A DNA stretch of 64,000 nucleotides, taken from Prochlorococcus sp. HOT208_60m_813I02. GTDB taxonomy: Bacteria > Cyanobacteriota > Cyanobacteriia > PCC-6307 > Cyanobiaceae. The notes under the pieces were generated by a model, which was given only the letters and a program-made list of their open reading frames with translations, was not told the DNA's origin and did not search any database. Positions 1 through 12,190 of this stretch are shown one piece after another. The translations under genes were made by a program, and so were the position numbers. The stretch covers positions 25,890-89,889 of the forward strand of contig MWOR01000172.1 in NCBI GenBank assembly GCA_002025865.1, given 5' to 3'. How positions within the stretch are numbered: the first letter of the stretch is position 1; each line of letters starts with the position of its first letter.

Positions 1-91
1 ATTCCGCACATACGAATTTTTTTTTCAATTATATTGAAATAAAACGCGTATTAACTAAAACATGGACTCTCTTAAAACTGCACTATAAAAA

Positions 92-379
<288 letters not shown>

Positions 380-470
380 TTACAAAGAAATTAAAAAAAT
401 TAAGATATGCTTCACTCTTGTTAACTCTAGGGCATAAAATCATATAGATAATTAGTAATTTTCATAAACT

Positions 471-710
471 ATGTCACAAGAAATCCTCGAAAAAGTGTGT
501 TCTATTGTTTCAGAACAATTAAGCGTTGAAGCAGGAGAAGTCAAATCAGATTCAAACTTCCAAAATGATTTAGGTGCTGATTCTCTAGATACTGTTGAAT
601 TAGTAATGGCTCTTGAAGAAGCATTTGATATTGAAATTCCTGATGAAGCAGCTGAAGGAATAGCAACTGTTGGCGATGCAGTAAAATTCATCGAAGAAAA
701 AAAAGGTTAG
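471..710 (+). CDS. acpP: Acyl carrier protein
   Basis: 79 aa with the phosphopantetheine site [15 protein letters not shown]; directly upstream of fabF. Confidence 0.98.
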   Translation: MSQEILEKVCSIVSEQLSVEAGEVKSDSNFQNDLGADSLDTVELVMALEEAFDIEIPDEAAEGIATVGDAVKFIEEKKG

Positions 711-716
711 TATAGG

Positions 717-1961
717 ATGCCAAATTTCCATCGAGTAGTTATTACTGGTATCGGAGCAGTAACTCCAATTGGTAATAACATTGATGAATATTTAGTCGGT
801 CTTCAAACAGGTACTAATGGGGTTTCAGGTATTACTCTCTTTGATCCTGAACAACATCCCTGCAAATTTGCTGCAGAAGTAAAAAATCTTAAATCTGAAA
901 ATTTTATTGAAGCTAAAGAATCCAAAAGATGGGATCGTTTTTCCCAGTTTGGAGTTATTGCTGCAAAGCAAGCCTTTAATGATTCTGGACTTGAAATTAC
1001 TGAAGCTAATGCATCAAGAATTGGGGTGATTATTGGTTCTGGTGTTGGAGGCTTACTAACTATGGAAAGTCAAGCTCAAATATTGAGTCATAAAGGGCCT
1101 AAAAGAGTAAGTCCATTTACAGTCCCTATGATGATTCCAAACATGGCCACTGGTTTGGCTGCAATCGCTTTGGGTGCAAAAGGACCAAGTTCCTCTGTTT
1201 CCACCGCTTGCGCTGCCGGTTCAAATGCAATTGGTGATTCTTTTAGATTACTCCAGCTTGGGAAAGCAGATGCAATGATCTGTGGGGGAGCAGAAGCAAG
1301 TATTACGCCTCTCGGAGTAGCTGGTTTTGCCAGTGCCAAAGCTCTTTCTTCCAGAAATGAAAGCCCTCAAACTGCTAGCAGACCTTTTGATGCAGAAAGA
1401 GATGGATTCGTTATTGGAGAGGGATCTGGAATTCTCGTTTTAGAAACTTTAGAAAATGCACAAAAAAGGAATGCGAGAATTTATGCAGAAATAATTGGTT
1501 ATGGAACAACATGTGATGCTCATCATATAACTGCTCCATCTCCAGGCGGGATTGGAGGCGCCGAAGCTATCAAATTAGCAATTGAAGATGCTTGTCTTAA
1601 CCTTGAAAAAGTTGATTACATAAATGCTCATGGAACAAGTACATCAGCTAATGATAAAAATGAAACTTCTGCAATAAAATCTATTTTTAGAGACAGATCT
1701 TACCTCATTCCTGTAAGCTCTACTAAGTCGATGACAGGTCATCTCCTAGGAGGCTCAGGAGGTATAGAAGCTGTAGCTTGTATACTTTCTTTGACACATA
1801 ATTTTATCCCTCCTACAATTAACTACGTCAATCGAGATCCTGAATGTGATCTTGATTATGTACCAAATAATGCAAGAGAAGCTCAAGTAAGAGTTGCTCT
1901 TTCTAATTCTTTCGGCTTTGGTGGTCACAATGTTTGCCTTGCTTTCAGCAAAATGAATTGA
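717..1961 (+). CDS. fabF: 3-oxoacyl-ACP synthase II
   Basis: 414 aa [19 protein letters not shown] active-site Cys region, NAHGTST and FGFGGHN motifs. Confidence 0.98.
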   Translation: MPNFHRVVITGIGAVTPIGNNIDEYLVGLQTGTNGVSGITLFDPEQHPCKFAAEVKNLKSENFIEAKESKRWDRFSQFGVIAAKQAFNDSGLEITEANASRIGVIIGSGVGGLLTMESQAQILSHKGPKRVSPFTVPMMIPNMATGLAAIALGAKGPSSSVSTACAAGSNAIGDSFRLLQLGKADAMICGGAEASITPLGVAGFASAKALSSRNESPQTASRPFDAERDGFVIGEGSGILVLETLENAQKRNARIYAEIIGYGTTCDAHHITAPSPGGIGGAEAIKLAIEDACLNLEKVDYINAHGTSTSANDKNETSAIKSIFRDRSYLIPVSSTKSMTGHLLGGSGGIEAVACILSLTHNFIPPTINYVNRDPECDLDYVPNNAREAQVRVALSNSFGFGGHNVCLAFSKMN

Positions 1962-2004
1962 AGACAACCAATTCTGTATTTCCAACTTAACTTATTTTAA
2001 AACA

Positions 2005-4011
2005 ATGGTCGCTGCATCTGTTTCATTAGAATCACTTTGTGTAAATAGTATAAGAATGCTTGCTGTAGATGCAGTAAATAAATCTAATAGTGGTCATCCT
2101 GGATTGCCAATGGGATGTGCACCTATGGGTTATGCATTATGGCAAAACATACTTAATCACAACCCTAACAACCCAAAATGGTTCAATAGAGACCGTTTTG
2201 TATTATCAGCTGGTCATGGCTGTATGCTGTTGTATTCCTTGCTTCATTTGACAGGATATAAATCAGTTTCCATAGAAGATATTAAAGAATTCAGGCAATG
2301 GGGATCAAAAACTCCGGGACATCCAGAAACATTCGAAACTGAAGGTGTTGAAGTTACAGCTGGGCCTCTTGGAGCAGGAATTTCAAATGCAGTTGGTTTA
2401 GCAATAGCGGAAACACACTTAGCAGCTAAATTTAATAAGCCTGATTGCGATATCGTTGATCACTATACTTACGTAATAATGGGTGATGGCTGTAATCAAG
2501 AAGGTATTGCATCAGAGTCCTGCTCATTAGCTGGTCATCTTAAGCTTGGAAAATTAATTGCACTTTACGACGATAATCAAATTACAATTGATGGGCGAAC
2601 CGACGTTTCTTTTACCGAAGATGTCCTAAAAAGATACGAAGCTTATGGATGGCATGTACAACATGTTGAAGATGGGAATCATGATGTTAAAGGAATCACA
2701 GAAGCTATTGAAAAAGCAAAATTAATTACAGACAAGCCTTCAATTATAAAAATTTCTACAACCATAGGTTATGGTTCTCCCAATAAATCCGATACTGCTG
2801 GAATTCATGGAGCAGCTGTTGGAGAAGAAGAAGCTGCATTAACTCGAGAATTTCTAAATTGGGAATATCCTCCATTTGAAATACCCAATGAAGTATATGA
2901 GCATTTTAGAAAATCGTTAAACAAAGGTGAAAGTTTAGAGAAAGAATGGGATTCAAAATTTGAACAATATCAAAAAAAATATCCCTCTGAAGGAGCCGAG
3001 TTAAAAAGAATGCTAGAGGGTCAATTACCTGAGAATTGGGACTCAGATCTCCCCTCTTATTCGCCTGATGATAAAGGGTTAGCCACAAGAAAGCATTCAC
3101 AAATATGTTTGGGTGCTCTAGGTCCTAACCTACCTGAATTAATTGGCGGATCTGCAGATTTAACTCACTCTAATTACACAGATATAAAAGGAGAAAGTGG
3201 ATCATTCCAGCCACATAGCCCTGAAAAAAGATATTTACATTTTGGCGTAAGAGAGCATGCAATGGCAGCTGTACTTAATGGTATTGCTTATCACAATAGT
3301 GGTCTTATCCCTTATGGTGGAACCTTCCTTGTTTTCGCCGATTATATGAGGGGCTCAATGAGGCTTTCAGCACTTAGCGAATTAGGAGTAATCTATGTCT
3401 TAACTCACGATTCAATTGGTGTAGGAGAAGATGGTCCAACACATCAACCCATTGAAACTATCCCTTCTCTACGGGCCATGCCTAACATGCTAGTTTTCAG
3501 ACCTGGAGATGGCAACGAGACGAGCGGAGCTTATAAGCTTGCTATTCAAAATCGAAAAAGACCTTCTGCCCTTTGTTTAAGTAGACAAGGTATGCCAAAT
3601 CAAGAAAATACTTCGATCGACAAAGTTGCTCTAGGGGGATATATAGTTTCCGATTGTGAGGGAACACCAGATCTAATATTTATTGGTACTGGAAGCGAAC
3701 TGAATCTTTGTATTGAAGCAAGTAAGGAAATTTCAAGCTTAGGTAAAAAAATTAGAGTTGTTTCTATGCCTTGTGTAGAACTTTTTGAAGAGCAAGAAGA
3801 ATCTTATAAAGAAAGTGTTTTACCTAGTAGTGTGAAAAAAAGAGTTGTAGTAGAAGCTGCTCATTCATTTGGTTGGCATAAATATACAGGTTTTGATGGA
3901 ATTTGTATTACCATGGATAGATTTGGTGCATCAGCACCAGGTGGAGAATGTATGAAAAATTTTGGATTTACAGTCGAAAACGTAGTTAATAAGACGAAAG
4001 AAATTCTATAA
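2005..4011 (+). CDS. tktA: Transketolase
   Basis: 668 aa; [16 protein letters not shown] (TPP-binding), FGVREHAM motifs. Confidence 0.98.
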   Translation: MVAASVSLESLCVNSIRMLAVDAVNKSNSGHPGLPMGCAPMGYALWQNILNHNPNNPKWFNRDRFVLSAGHGCMLLYSLLHLTGYKSVSIEDIKEFRQWGSKTPGHPETFETEGVEVTAGPLGAGISNAVGLAIAETHLAAKFNKPDCDIVDHYTYVIMGDGCNQEGIASESCSLAGHLKLGKLIALYDDNQITIDGRTDVSFTEDVLKRYEAYGWHVQHVEDGNHDVKGITEAIEKAKLITDKPSIIKISTTIGYGSPNKSDTAGIHGAAVGEEEAALTREFLNWEYPPFEIPNEVYEHFRKSLNKGESLEKEWDSKFEQYQKKYPSEGAELKRMLEGQLPENWDSDLPSYSPDDKGLATRKHSQICLGALGPNLPELIGGSADLTHSNYTDIKGESGSFQPHSPEKRYLHFGVREHAMAAVLNGIAYHNSGLIPYGGTFLVFADYMRGSMRLSALSELGVIYVLTHDSIGVGEDGPTHQPIETIPSLRAMPNMLVFRPGDGNETSGAYKLAIQNRKRPSALCLSRQGMPNQENTSIDKVALGGYIVSDCEGTPDLIFIGTGSELNLCIEASKEISSLGKKIRVVSMPCVELFEEQEESYKESVLPSSVKKRVVVEAAHSFGWHKYTGFDGICITMDRFGASAPGGECMKNFGFTVENVVNKTKEIL

Positions 4012-4025
4012 CTACTAATTGATAA

Positions 4026-5396
4026 CTACACTGAAGTATTGCATTCTTCAAGCTTATCTTTTAACTGATCAAGAGATTCATCAGAAATCTTTGAATTCAT
4101 TGGACAATGTTTAGGGCCACACATTGAACAAAACTCTGCCTTCTTAAAGATTTCTTCAGGCAGTGTTTCATCATGGTACTGCTTTGCCCTTTCCGGATCT
4201 AATGAAAGTTCGAATTGTTTATTCCAATCAAAGTTATACCTTGCATGACTAAGTTCATCATCTCGATCACGAGCTCCAGCTCTATGTCTTGCTATATCAG
4301 CAGCATGAGCAGCTATTTTATAAGCAATTAAGCCTTCTCTCACATCTTCTGCATTTGGTAGACCTAGATGTTCTTTTGGCGTTACATAACATAACATAGA
4401 AGTCCCATACCATCCTGCCATCGCTGCCCCAATAGCACTTGATATATGGTCATAACCAGGGGATATATCTGTCACTAATGGACCAAGCACATAAAATGGG
4501 GCTTCTGAACATTCTTCCATTTGCTTTCTTACATTAAACTCAATTTGATCCATAGGTACATGACCAGGACCTTCAACCATTACTTGAACATTATGTTCCC
4601 ATGCTCTTCTAGTAAGCTCGCCTAAGGTCTTCAATTCAGCTAGCTGAGCATCATCAGAAGCATCATGCAAACATCCAGGCCTTAGTGAGTCTCCTAGAGA
4701 AAAAGTACAATCATATTTCTTGAAAATCTCACAGATATCATCAAACCTTGTATAGAGAGGATTTTGTTTAAAATGATGTAACATCCATTGTGCTAAAATA
4801 CCTCCCCCTCTACTAACAATTCCAGTAATTCTTCCTTTAACTTTTGGCAAATGCTCTATTAATAGACCAGCATGAATAGTTTGATAATCTACGCCCTGCT
4901 GACAATGCTTTTCAATAATATGAAGAAAATCGTCTTCTGTTAATCTATCTATTGAACCATGAACACTTTCTAAAGCTTGATAAACAGGAACAGTTCCTAT
5001 GGGAACAGGAGATTCTTGAATAATTGCTTGTCGGACTTCATCTAAATTTACTCCTCCCGTAGAAAGATCCATAACCGTATCAGCACCATATTTAACAGCA
5101 AGTTTGAGCTTTTCTACTTCTTCATTGATATCACTTGCATTAGGGGAAGCACCAATATTGGCATTAACTTTGCATCTAGAAGCAATACCTATAGACATTG
5201 GCTCAAGATTCAAATGATTAATATTAGCTGGGATAATTAATCTTCCTCTTGCCACTTCTTCCATTATTAAAGAAGAAGGAAGATTCTCTTTTTTAGCGAC
5301 AAAATCCATTTCTTCAGTGATATATCCATTTCTCGCAAAGTTCATCTGAGTTACATTGTCTTTCCCAAGGCGAGGCTTAATCCAAGAACTTCTCAT
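4026..5396 (-). CDS. thiC: Phosphomethylpyrimidine synthase ThiC
   Basis: 456 aa; MVEGPGHVP and C-terminal [11 protein letters not shown] radical-SAM cluster motif; preceded by a TPP riboswitch. Confidence 0.98.
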   Translation of the reverse strand: MRSSWIKPRLGKDNVTQMNFARNGYITEEMDFVAKKENLPSSLIMEEVARGRLIIPANINHLNLEPMSIGIASRCKVNANIGASPNASDINEEVEKLKLAVKYGADTVMDLSTGGVNLDEVRQAIIQESPVPIGTVPVYQALESVHGSIDRLTEDDFLHIIEKHCQQGVDYQTIHAGLLIEHLPKVKGRITGIVSRGGGILAQWMLHHFKQNPLYTRFDDICEIFKKYDCTFSLGDSLRPGCLHDASDDAQLAELKTLGELTRRAWEHNVQVMVEGPGHVPMDQIEFNVRKQMEECSEAPFYVLGPLVTDISPGYDHISSAIGAAMAGWYGTSMLCYVTPKEHLGLPNAEDVREGLIAYKIAAHAADIARHRAGARDRDDELSHARYNFDWNKQFELSLDPERAKQYHDETLPEEIFKKAEFCSMCGPKHCPMNSKISDESLDQLKDKLEECNTSV

Positions 5397-5440
5397 AATT
5401 TCTTAATTTTTAAAAGTGTTATTACTAAAGTTTGATCAAA

Positions 5441-5524
5441 TCTCAACTTCCCTGCATCGAAATTAATGATTCAGGTTCAAAGGGTATGATCTCAGCTAAG
5501 TTAAATTTCTTAGCACCCCTAGTA
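5441..5524 (-). promoter_or_regulatory. TPP (THI-element) riboswitch in the thiC 5' leader
   Basis: Minus strand reads tactAGGGGTGCTAAGaaatttaaCTTAGCTGAGAtcatACCCTTTGAACCTGAATCattaatttcGATGCAGGGAAGTtgaga. It has GGGGTGC, an extra GCTAAG/CTTAGC hairpin, CTGAGA, ACCC..GAACCTGA, CCTG/GCAGG pairing and terminal GGGAAGT, all in canonical order. Confidence 0.9.
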
Positions 5525-5591
5525 TTTATCTTATTAATAGCTCTTTTCTAAAAATAAGTCATCTCATATTGCGTGAATAAATAAAATTGTT

Positions 5592-5807
5592 TTATTTATT
5601 TTTTTGATAAGACTTTATCTTTTTTAAAATATTTTTTCTATCTAATTGTCTGCTCATACCCCTCTCCAAAATAATTACAATCCCCATTAAGCCAATAGGT
5701 AAATAAAAAATCTTCTTGGAATTATCCCTAAATACTAATCCGATGGCAGATATAAAAATCATGAAAGGAGCTACAAAAGATAAAATAAATCTTTCATTAA
5801 TTTTCAT
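5592..5807 (-). CDS. Small hypothetical membrane protein (possibly DUF3188-like)
   Basis: 71 aa with two hydrophobic segments; 4-bp ATGA overlap with the upstream peptidase gene. Confidence 0.7.
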   Translation of the reverse strand: MKINERFILSFVAPFMIFISAIGLVFRDNSKKIFYLPIGLMGIVIILERGMSRQLDRKNILKKIKSYQKNK

Positions 5808-6988
5808 TTGCCAATAGTATTAATTTTTTCATTGTTTAATTTTACTATGGATTCTGTTATCACTTTAATTCCAACAGCAATAGCTCTTTCATCCGGATCA
5901 AATTTAGAACTATGAAGAGGAGCACATCCATTGGAACTAGCAACCCCAAGCCTAAACATAGCTCCAGGAATTTCATTTAAGAATTCAGCGAAATCCTCAG
6001 CTCCTAATGATGGTTTTTGTAATTCGATTACATTTTTTTGACCCAAAATCTTAATTCCCGAATCTCTGAGGACTCTATTAATTTCAGGATTATTATTAAC
6101 TGCCGGAGTGATTTCTCTAAATATCACTTTTGCTTCAGCTCCGCAACTATTAGCTAAAGAAGTGATATTTTCATTGAGCCAATTACCAATATTCGTAAAT
6201 ACTTTACGATTAGTGCATCTAACAGTACCAATTAAATTAACCTTTTCTGCGAGAACATTGAATGCATTGCCACCATTTATTTTCCCAAAAGTTATTACTA
6301 CTGGATCTAAAGGGTCTAACTTCTGTGTTATTGATTCTTGAATTCCCGAGATAACTTTTGAGGCCACCCAAATAGCATCAACTCCTTCATGAGGCCGAGC
6401 ACCATGGCCTGATTTTCCTTTAATCTCAACATTAAGTTCTCCAGCAGCTGCAGTTAAACTTCCCTCTTTAATGCCAATAGTCCCTACGGATAAATCGGGG
6501 TAGACATGAACTCCCAAAATATGGGTTAAACCATTAGTTGCACCATCCTTAATCATCCATCTAGCTCCACTCGCAATTTCTTCAGCAGGCTGAAAAATTA
6601 TCCTAGTCCCAAAATTTAGTTTTAAATCCTTAATAATTTTTGCGACACCCAATCCAATCGAGATATGCAAATCGTGACCACAGGCATGCATAACACCATC
6701 TACTTTTGAAGAAAAACTTAATTTAGTTTCCTCAAATATTGGCAAAGCATCCATGTCCACTCTTAAACCTATAATACCTTTATCTAGGGGGCCAAAATCA
6801 GCTATAACTCCAGTCCTACCTATAGATTCTCTAACATTCCAACCAATATCTTTTAAAAAACCACTGATCAAGATCGCTGTTTGATTTTCAAGTCCACTTA
6901 ATTCCGGATGTTCATGGATATGTCTTCTTAAGTTAATTAGTTCATCATTAAACGAATCAATTTTTTTATGTAACTGATCTCTATTCAT
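5804..6988 (-). CDS. M20 family amidohydrolase/peptidase (hippurate / IAA-amino acid hydrolase type)
   Basis: 394 aa; RRHIHEHPELSG, HACGHDLH, GHGARPHEGVDAI motifs. Confidence 0.95.
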   Translation of the reverse strand: MNRDQLHKKIDSFNDELINLRRHIHEHPELSGLENQTAILISGFLKDIGWNVRESIGRTGVIADFGPLDKGIIGLRVDMDALPIFEETKLSFSSKVDGVMHACGHDLHISIGLGVAKIIKDLKLNFGTRIIFQPAEEIASGARWMIKDGATNGLTHILGVHVYPDLSVGTIGIKEGSLTAAAGELNVEIKGKSGHGARPHEGVDAIWVASKVISGIQESITQKLDPLDPVVITFGKINGGNAFNVLAEKVNLIGTVRCTNRKVFTNIGNWLNENITSLANSCGAEAKVIFREITPAVNNNPEINRVLRDSGIKILGQKNVIELQKPSLGAEDFAEFLNEIPGAMFRLGVASSNGCAPLHSSKFDPDERAIAVGIKVITESIVKLNNEKINTIGK

Positions 6989-6991
6989 TAC

Positions 6992-7792
6992 TTATTTTAA
7001 ATCGATAAAATTCATTAAATCTTTAATTGGTTGAGGAGGCCATCTTCTTATTTTTTTTAACCATTCTTCATCACTATATCTAGGATCTAATTCAGTTACC
7101 GCTATCCAATTACTCTCTGCTTTACCAGCTTCACCATTAGACCAATTCAAAGCTGTTAAAGCTGCCCTAGCATCTGCAAAAGTTGGATAACGTCTAATTA
7201 ACTTTATTAATTCTTTTTCAGCTTCATCAATATTTCCCAACTGGAAATCTGCTAACGCCAAACTTGACCTAGCCATGGCAAATCCTGGATTATATAAAGC
7301 AGCTTTTGAGAATAAATCTCTTGCTTTATCCCAATGGGATGTAGATCCTTCGACGTTAGCTAAATTATATAATGCTGAGAAATTTTTACTATCTAGGGAA
7401 ATAACGAACATATAATCCTTTTTCGCTTGCGACCATAAACCCAATGCTTCCTCAGCTATACCCCTGTTAATGTAAGGATCTATTTCACTAGGATTCAAAC
7501 TTATTGCCTTATTTTGGTCATCTATTGATCCCTTAACATCTCCTACAACAAGTCTTACATTTCCTCTATTACTAAAACCTGCAGCATCATCAGGATAAGA
7601 ATCGAGATATTGATTCCATTCTTGTAAAGCGAGATTAAATTTTGCGCCTGAACTAAGATCTAACGCATTTTTAAACAAATCCTCTCTCGAAGATAATGAA
7701 TAGCATGGTGCAATATAAAGAATATTGAAAAAAATAAAAATTAATAAAAAACAAACCTTAACTTTTTTAAAAGTTATCATCTTTTGAATCAA
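6992..7792 (-). CDS. TPR-repeat protein with N-terminal signal/anchor
   Basis: 266 aa; hydrophobic N-terminus followed by repeated TPR units ([20 protein letters not shown]..., [11 protein letters not shown]...). Confidence 0.85.
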   Translation of the reverse strand: MIQKMITFKKVKVCFLLIFIFFNILYIAPCYSLSSREDLFKNALDLSSGAKFNLALQEWNQYLDSYPDDAAGFSNRGNVRLVVGDVKGSIDDQNKAISLNPSEIDPYINRGIAEEALGLWSQAKKDYMFVISLDSKNFSALYNLANVEGSTSHWDKARDLFSKAALYNPGFAMARSSLALADFQLGNIDEAEKELIKLIRRYPTFADARAALTALNWSNGEAGKAESNWIAVTELDPRYSDEEWLKKIRRWPPQPIKDLMNFIDLK

Positions 7793-8825
7793 TGTACTTT
7801 TTTCCTAAAGCAGTAAGCAATCTTCCTCGAGGAGTTCTCGTGAGAAAACCAATTTTAATAAGATATGGCTCAACTACAAATTCTAACATTGAAGAATCAT
7901 CGCCCAACCCAGATGCAATTGAATCAAGACCAGTTGGGATATTATTGTTTTGGTTAAGAAAAGATAAATAGTGTCTATCTAAAGAATCCAATCCTTTTTC
8001 GTCTATTTGGTAAGAATTTAAAGCTTTTTTTATTAAATTCACTGAGATAGTATTAGTTTTCATAACAACTTGAGCATAATCTCTAACTCGTCTTAATAAT
8101 CTTAAAGCAATTCTTGGAGTCCCTCGAGATATCTTTGCCAAATCATAAGATGCTTCATCTTCTAAATTGAGGTTTATTAAGCGGGAGAAATTAATAATAA
8201 TTTGTTTTAATTCATCACATGTATAGAATTCAATTTTCTGAGATATCCCAAATCTGTCTCTTAGAGGTGCACTTATTGAGGCTAATTTAGTTGTCGCGCC
8301 AATCAGAGTAAACCTAGGAAGATTTATTGTTCTGCAACGGGCTCCTCTATTAGCTCCCATAGTTAAGTCAAGTCTAAAATCCTCCATTGCAGAATATAAC
8401 AACTCTTCAGTTAACCTATTTAAGCGATGTATCTCATCGATAAATAAAACTTCACCTTCTTTTAATCCAAGAAGTAAACCTACAATATCTCTTGGTCTTT
8501 CAATTGCTGGTGCAGTCGCAATCCTACATTTTGTATTCAATTCGTGGGCTATCAAAAAAGCAAGAGTAGTCTTACCTAGACCAGGCTGTCCATATAAAAG
8601 AGTATGCTCCAAAGGTTCTTTTCTAATAATTGAAGCATCTATAGCTATTCTTAAAGAAGATTTAAGTTGTTCTTGGCCAATAAATTCTTTTAAATTAAGA
8701 GGCCGGGCTAAGTTCAAATTATTATTTCTCTTTTCTTCTGGAATGTTTTTTGAATCAACAAGCCTAAGTTCTTTTTTACGAAAAGAAAAGTTATTATCGC
8801 CTATATTGGAAGAAATTATTGCCAT
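7767..8825 (-). CDS. ruvB: Holliday junction branch migration helicase RuvB
   Basis: 352 aa; Walker [12 protein letters not shown], Walker [27 protein letters not shown]. Confidence 0.97.
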   Translation of the reverse strand: MAIISSNIGDNNFSFRKKELRLVDSKNIPEEKRNNNLNLARPLNLKEFIGQEQLKSSLRIAIDASIIRKEPLEHTLLYGQPGLGKTTLAFLIAHELNTKCRIATAPAIERPRDIVGLLLGLKEGEVLFIDEIHRLNRLTEELLYSAMEDFRLDLTMGANRGARCRTINLPRFTLIGATTKLASISAPLRDRFGISQKIEFYTCDELKQIIINFSRLINLNLEDEASYDLAKISRGTPRIALRLLRRVRDYAQVVMKTNTISVNLIKKALNSYQIDEKGLDSLDRHYLSFLNQNNNIPTGLDSIASGLGDDSSMLEFVVEPYLIKIGFLTRTPRGRLLTALGKKYIDSKDDNF

Positions 8826-8877
8826 AATAAAAGGTTAATTGCAATTGTTCTGAGTAGAAAGATTTTTTACAACTAAA

Positions 8878-9372
8878 ATGGCAAAAAATTCAAACAAATT
8901 TAAAAAAAATACTAATAAAGCAAATAATTTTAAACTTCTAGCTGATAATAGATATGCAAAATTTCAATATGCAATATCTGAAACAATCGAAGCTGGAATT
9001 GAGCTTTTAGGGACTGAAGTAAAGTCCATTAGAAACGGAAAAGCAAATTTAAGAGACGGATACTGTTCATTCAGAGATGGTGAGATCTTATTATTAAATG
9101 TTCACATTTCACCACATAAAAATGTGGGGTCTTTCTTTAATCATGATCCACTAAGAAATAGAAAGTTGCTACTACATAAAAAAGAAATAATAAAAATGAA
9201 ATCTAATACTGAAAAAAAAGGAATGACTATTGTCCCATTATCTCTTTATTTAAAAGGCTCATGGATAAAACTAACTATTGGAGTTGGTAAAGGGAAAAAA
9301 TTACATGACAAACGACAAGATGAAAAACAAAAAAGCATAAAAAAAGAAATCAACTCTGCACTAAAAAGATAA
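8878..9372 (+). CDS. smpB: SsrA-binding protein SmpB
   Basis: 164 aa; [42 protein letters not shown]. Confidence 0.97.
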   Translation: MAKNSNKFKKNTNKANNFKLLADNRYAKFQYAISETIEAGIELLGTEVKSIRNGKANLRDGYCSFRDGEILLLNVHISPHKNVGSFFNHDPLRNRKLLLHKKEIIKMKSNTEKKGMTIVPLSLYLKGSWIKLTIGVGKGKKLHDKRQDEKQKSIKKEINSALKR

Positions 9373-9398
9373 AAGATTAGGCAGAATTATTGAAAGTA

Positions 9399-9644
9399 TC
9401 AATCTAAACTTACTGAAGTTGGAGGTGGGGAAGGATCTGGATCTGCAATTAGCATATGCTGCAATACAGTTTCTGGCCTCTCACTATCTCTCCAGCGAAT
9501 TTTGTATGCAGGCATTTTTGTACCTCTACTTGTAGTTTGCTCTACTGGTTCAATAACCCATCCTCTTCTTGATCGGCCTTGAGGATTTCTTTTTACTACT
9601 GCATCCGCGTGTTTGAAACGGAAACCAACACGTTCACCACTCAT
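9399..9644 (-). CDS. Conserved cyanobacterial hypothetical protein
   Basis: 81 aa Arg/Trp/Pro-rich ORF filling the smpB-lysS gap; less AT-biased than its flanks. Confidence 0.7.
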   Translation of the reverse strand: MSGERVGFRFKHADAVVKRNPQGRSRRGWVIEPVEQTTSRGTKMPAYKIRWRDSERPETVLQHMLIADPDPSPPPTSVSLD

Positions 9645-9700
9645 TTAAAAAATTTCGTATTGGATTAATTAAACTATTTTACTTCATTCGAGGGTAATTT

Positions 9701-11212
9701 TTAACTTTTTTTGGAAGTTATTTCTGGTTTTAACAATGGGAAAGGGATTACATCTCTAATAGATGCGCTATTAGTAATTAACATAATTAGCCTATCAATG
9801 CCTATACCTAATCCTCCCGTAGGCGGCATGCCAATCTCTAAAGCATTTAAAAAATCTTCATCTATACAGTGAGCCTCAAGATCTCCTTCATCTCTAAGAG
9901 ATTGCTGCAATTGCATTCTTTCTCTTTGATCTACTGGATCTATCAACTCACTAAACGCATTTGCCAGTTCTCGACCAACAATGAATAATTCAAATCTCTG
10001 AACTATTTCTTTATTATCATAATGAGGCCTAGCTAAAGGAGAAATTTCAACAGGATAATCAATAACAAAAGTGGGTTCTATAAGTTTTGATTCTACTTTT
10101 TGCTCGAAGACCTCATTTAAAAGTCTTCCCATAGTATTTACTTTATTAGAACAATCAACATTGATATTTTTAACGGCTTGTTTTGCTGCTAGAAAGTCTC
10201 CATTGAAAGAATCAAAATCAATCCCTGTATATTTTTTGACAATAGCTTTCATGGATATTCTTGACCAAGGCTTAGAAAAATCAATTTCTTTATTGTGATA
10301 ATTTATAATTAAGGACCCACATGCATCAGCAACGATATCTTTAATCAATTCTTCAGTTAAATTCATCATATCTACATAATCAGAATAAGCTTCATAAATT
10401 TCCACTGAGGTGAATTCTGGATTATGCCTTGTACTAATCCCCTCATTACGGAAGATTCTTCCTAATTCATAGACTTTCTCAAAACCTCCAACAACCATTC
10501 TTTTTAAATGTAATTCTGTAGCTATTCTTAAATACAAAGGAATATCTAATGTATTGTGATGAGTTATAAATGGTCTTGCTTCAGCACCCCCAGCTTCAGA
10601 TTGCAGAATTGGAGTCTCTATCTCTAAAAAATTTCTATTATCTAGCCATTTTCTTATAAAACTTATACATTTAGCTCTGGTTTTAAATACATTTTTAGAG
10701 TGAGGATTTACTATTAAATCTAAATAACGTTGTCTATATCTTTTTTCAATATCAGTCAATCCATGCCATTTATCTGGGAGAGGTTGTAATGATTTGGATA
10801 ACATTTCCCATTTTTCTACTTTAATTGAAAGCTCACCTTTATTAGTTTTTTTAATAGTTCCATAGACGCCTATCCAATCACCAATATCTACTATTTCCTT
10901 AAGATCTTCAAAAGAAAGTAATTTTTGTTTTTCTAAATTGAAATTAATAATCCTTTTATCTAGATAAAGCTGAATCTGACCTTCTTGATCGCTTATTGTG
11001 AAAAAGGCAATTTTGCCCATTATCCTTTTTGCTAGAACTCTACCAGCAATAGAAACACTGAAATCTTCCTCTTGACCATTTTCTAGATAATCAAATTTTT
11101 GAATAAGAAAACTGGTAGTATGTGATACCTTAAAGCTCTGTGCGTAAGAAGCAAATCCTTTATTCACGAGTGAATTAGCTTTTTGTAAGCGTGCTTCTTT
11201 TATTTCAGACAA
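9701..11212 (-). CDS. lysS: Lysyl-tRNA synthetase (class II)
   Basis: 503 aa; VAGRVLAKR-type OB fold, class II motifs [31 protein letters not shown]. Confidence 0.97.
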   Translation of the reverse strand: MSEIKEARLQKANSLVNKGFASYAQSFKVSHTTSFLIQKFDYLENGQEEDFSVSIAGRVLAKRIMGKIAFFTISDQEGQIQLYLDKRIINFNLEKQKLLSFEDLKEIVDIGDWIGVYGTIKKTNKGELSIKVEKWEMLSKSLQPLPDKWHGLTDIEKRYRQRYLDLIVNPHSKNVFKTRAKCISFIRKWLDNRNFLEIETPILQSEAGGAEARPFITHHNTLDIPLYLRIATELHLKRMVVGGFEKVYELGRIFRNEGISTRHNPEFTSVEIYEAYSDYVDMMNLTEELIKDIVADACGSLIINYHNKEIDFSKPWSRISMKAIVKKYTGIDFDSFNGDFLAAKQAVKNINVDCSNKVNTMGRLLNEVFEQKVESKLIEPTFVIDYPVEISPLARPHYDNKEIVQRFELFIVGRELANAFSELIDPVDQRERMQLQQSLRDEGDLEAHCIDEDFLNALEIGMPPTGGLGIGIDRLIMLITNSASIRDVIPFPLLKPEITSKKS

Positions 11213-11262
11213 AATTTATTTAAATATATTTGTTTTATTTAATAAAATTATCAGACTATCGC

Positions 11263-12009
11263 TCAACTTGCCAAAGATGTTGCTGTTTCGCCAACTCTCT
11301 GAGATGCGTAACCAATCCCTCTAACAGTTAATATTAATTCTGGATTTCTTGGATCTGGTTCCAATTTACCTCTTAGTCTTGCAACATATACATCTACAAC
11401 TCTTAAATCTGCCGCTCTACGAGGAGGATAGCCCCAAAGCTGTTCCAAAATTTCTGCTCGAGGAACAACCTTACCAGGTTCGTCAAATAATAACTCTAGG
11501 AGACTAAATTCAGTATAAGTTAGACTAATTCTATCTCCAGCTCTAGAAACTTGTCTGCGATTAGTATCAACAACTAAACTTCCAAATTTCATAACTCCTT
11601 TTCCTGAAGGAACTTCTTTAGTTTCAGTAACCGATACAGTTGGCCCCATTCTTCTCAAAATTGTAGCTATTCTGGCCTCTAACTCTTTTGGGCTAAATGG
11701 TTTAGATAAGTAATCATCAGCTCCTAAATCCAAACCAGCAACTCTCTCTGAAATAGCCTCTAGAGCGGTTAAAAATATTATTGGTACTACTGACTCAGCT
11801 CTAATTCTTCTACAAACAGCAAATCCATCCATTTTTGGAAGCATGACATCAAGAACTATCAAATCTGGGGAATCCCTGTGAAAAGACTCAAGAGCTTCTT
11901 CGCCGTTAGTGGCTGAATATACCTGATATCCTGCTAGTTGAAGCCTCGTAACTAATACCTTCAAAACTGCTGGTTCATCATCAACAACTAAAATTCTTGC
12001 TTTTGACAT
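11263..12009 (-). CDS. rpaB: OmpR/PhoB-type response regulator RpaB (Ycf27)
   Basis: 248 aa; receiver VVDDEPAV...LIVLDVMLPKMDG...SKPF plus winged helix VVDVYVARLRGKLEPDPRNPELILTVRGIGY. Confidence 0.93.
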   Translation of the reverse strand: MSKARILVVDDEPAVLKVLVTRLQLAGYQVYSATNGEEALESFHRDSPDLIVLDVMLPKMDGFAVCRRIRAESVVPIIFLTALEAISERVAGLDLGADDYLSKPFSPKELEARIATILRRMGPTVSVTETKEVPSGKGVMKFGSLVVDTNRRQVSRAGDRISLTYTEFSLLELLFDEPGKVVPRAEILEQLWGYPPRRAADLRVVDVYVARLRGKLEPDPRNPELILTVRGIGYASQRVGETATSLAS

Positions 12010-12141
12010 AGTTAAAAAAAAGATTTATCGATATTTCAAAGCAAAGAACTATTGCATTGAACATTTATTCTAACAATTAAAAATATAACATTACGAACCC
12101 TCAAAGAGATATTCCTAAGGTTTACAAACATTTTAAATTAA

Positions 12142-12164
12142 TTGAAAATATATAAATTTTTCAA
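12142..12164 (-). terminator. Candidate weak intrinsic terminator downstream of mreD
   Basis: TTGAAAA...TTTTCAA inverted repeat in the mreD-rpaB gap; short AT-only stem. Confidence 0.25.
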
Positions 12165-12190
12165 GCATTTTTTCCTCTTAGCAAAATTTA

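Noticed and set aside
452-691. Antisense ORF over acpP (79 aa)
   Set aside because: Mirror of the acpP codon pattern; no family resemblance and no support as a gene
1088-1339. Antisense ORF inside fabF (83 aa)
   Set aside because: Fully embedded in a confident essential gene; composition is a by-product of the fabF reading frame
12010-12190. HLR1-like RpaB autoregulatory site upstream of rpaB (gtttacaaaca...)
   Set aside because: Only one half-site resembles the consensus; too weak in AT-rich DNA
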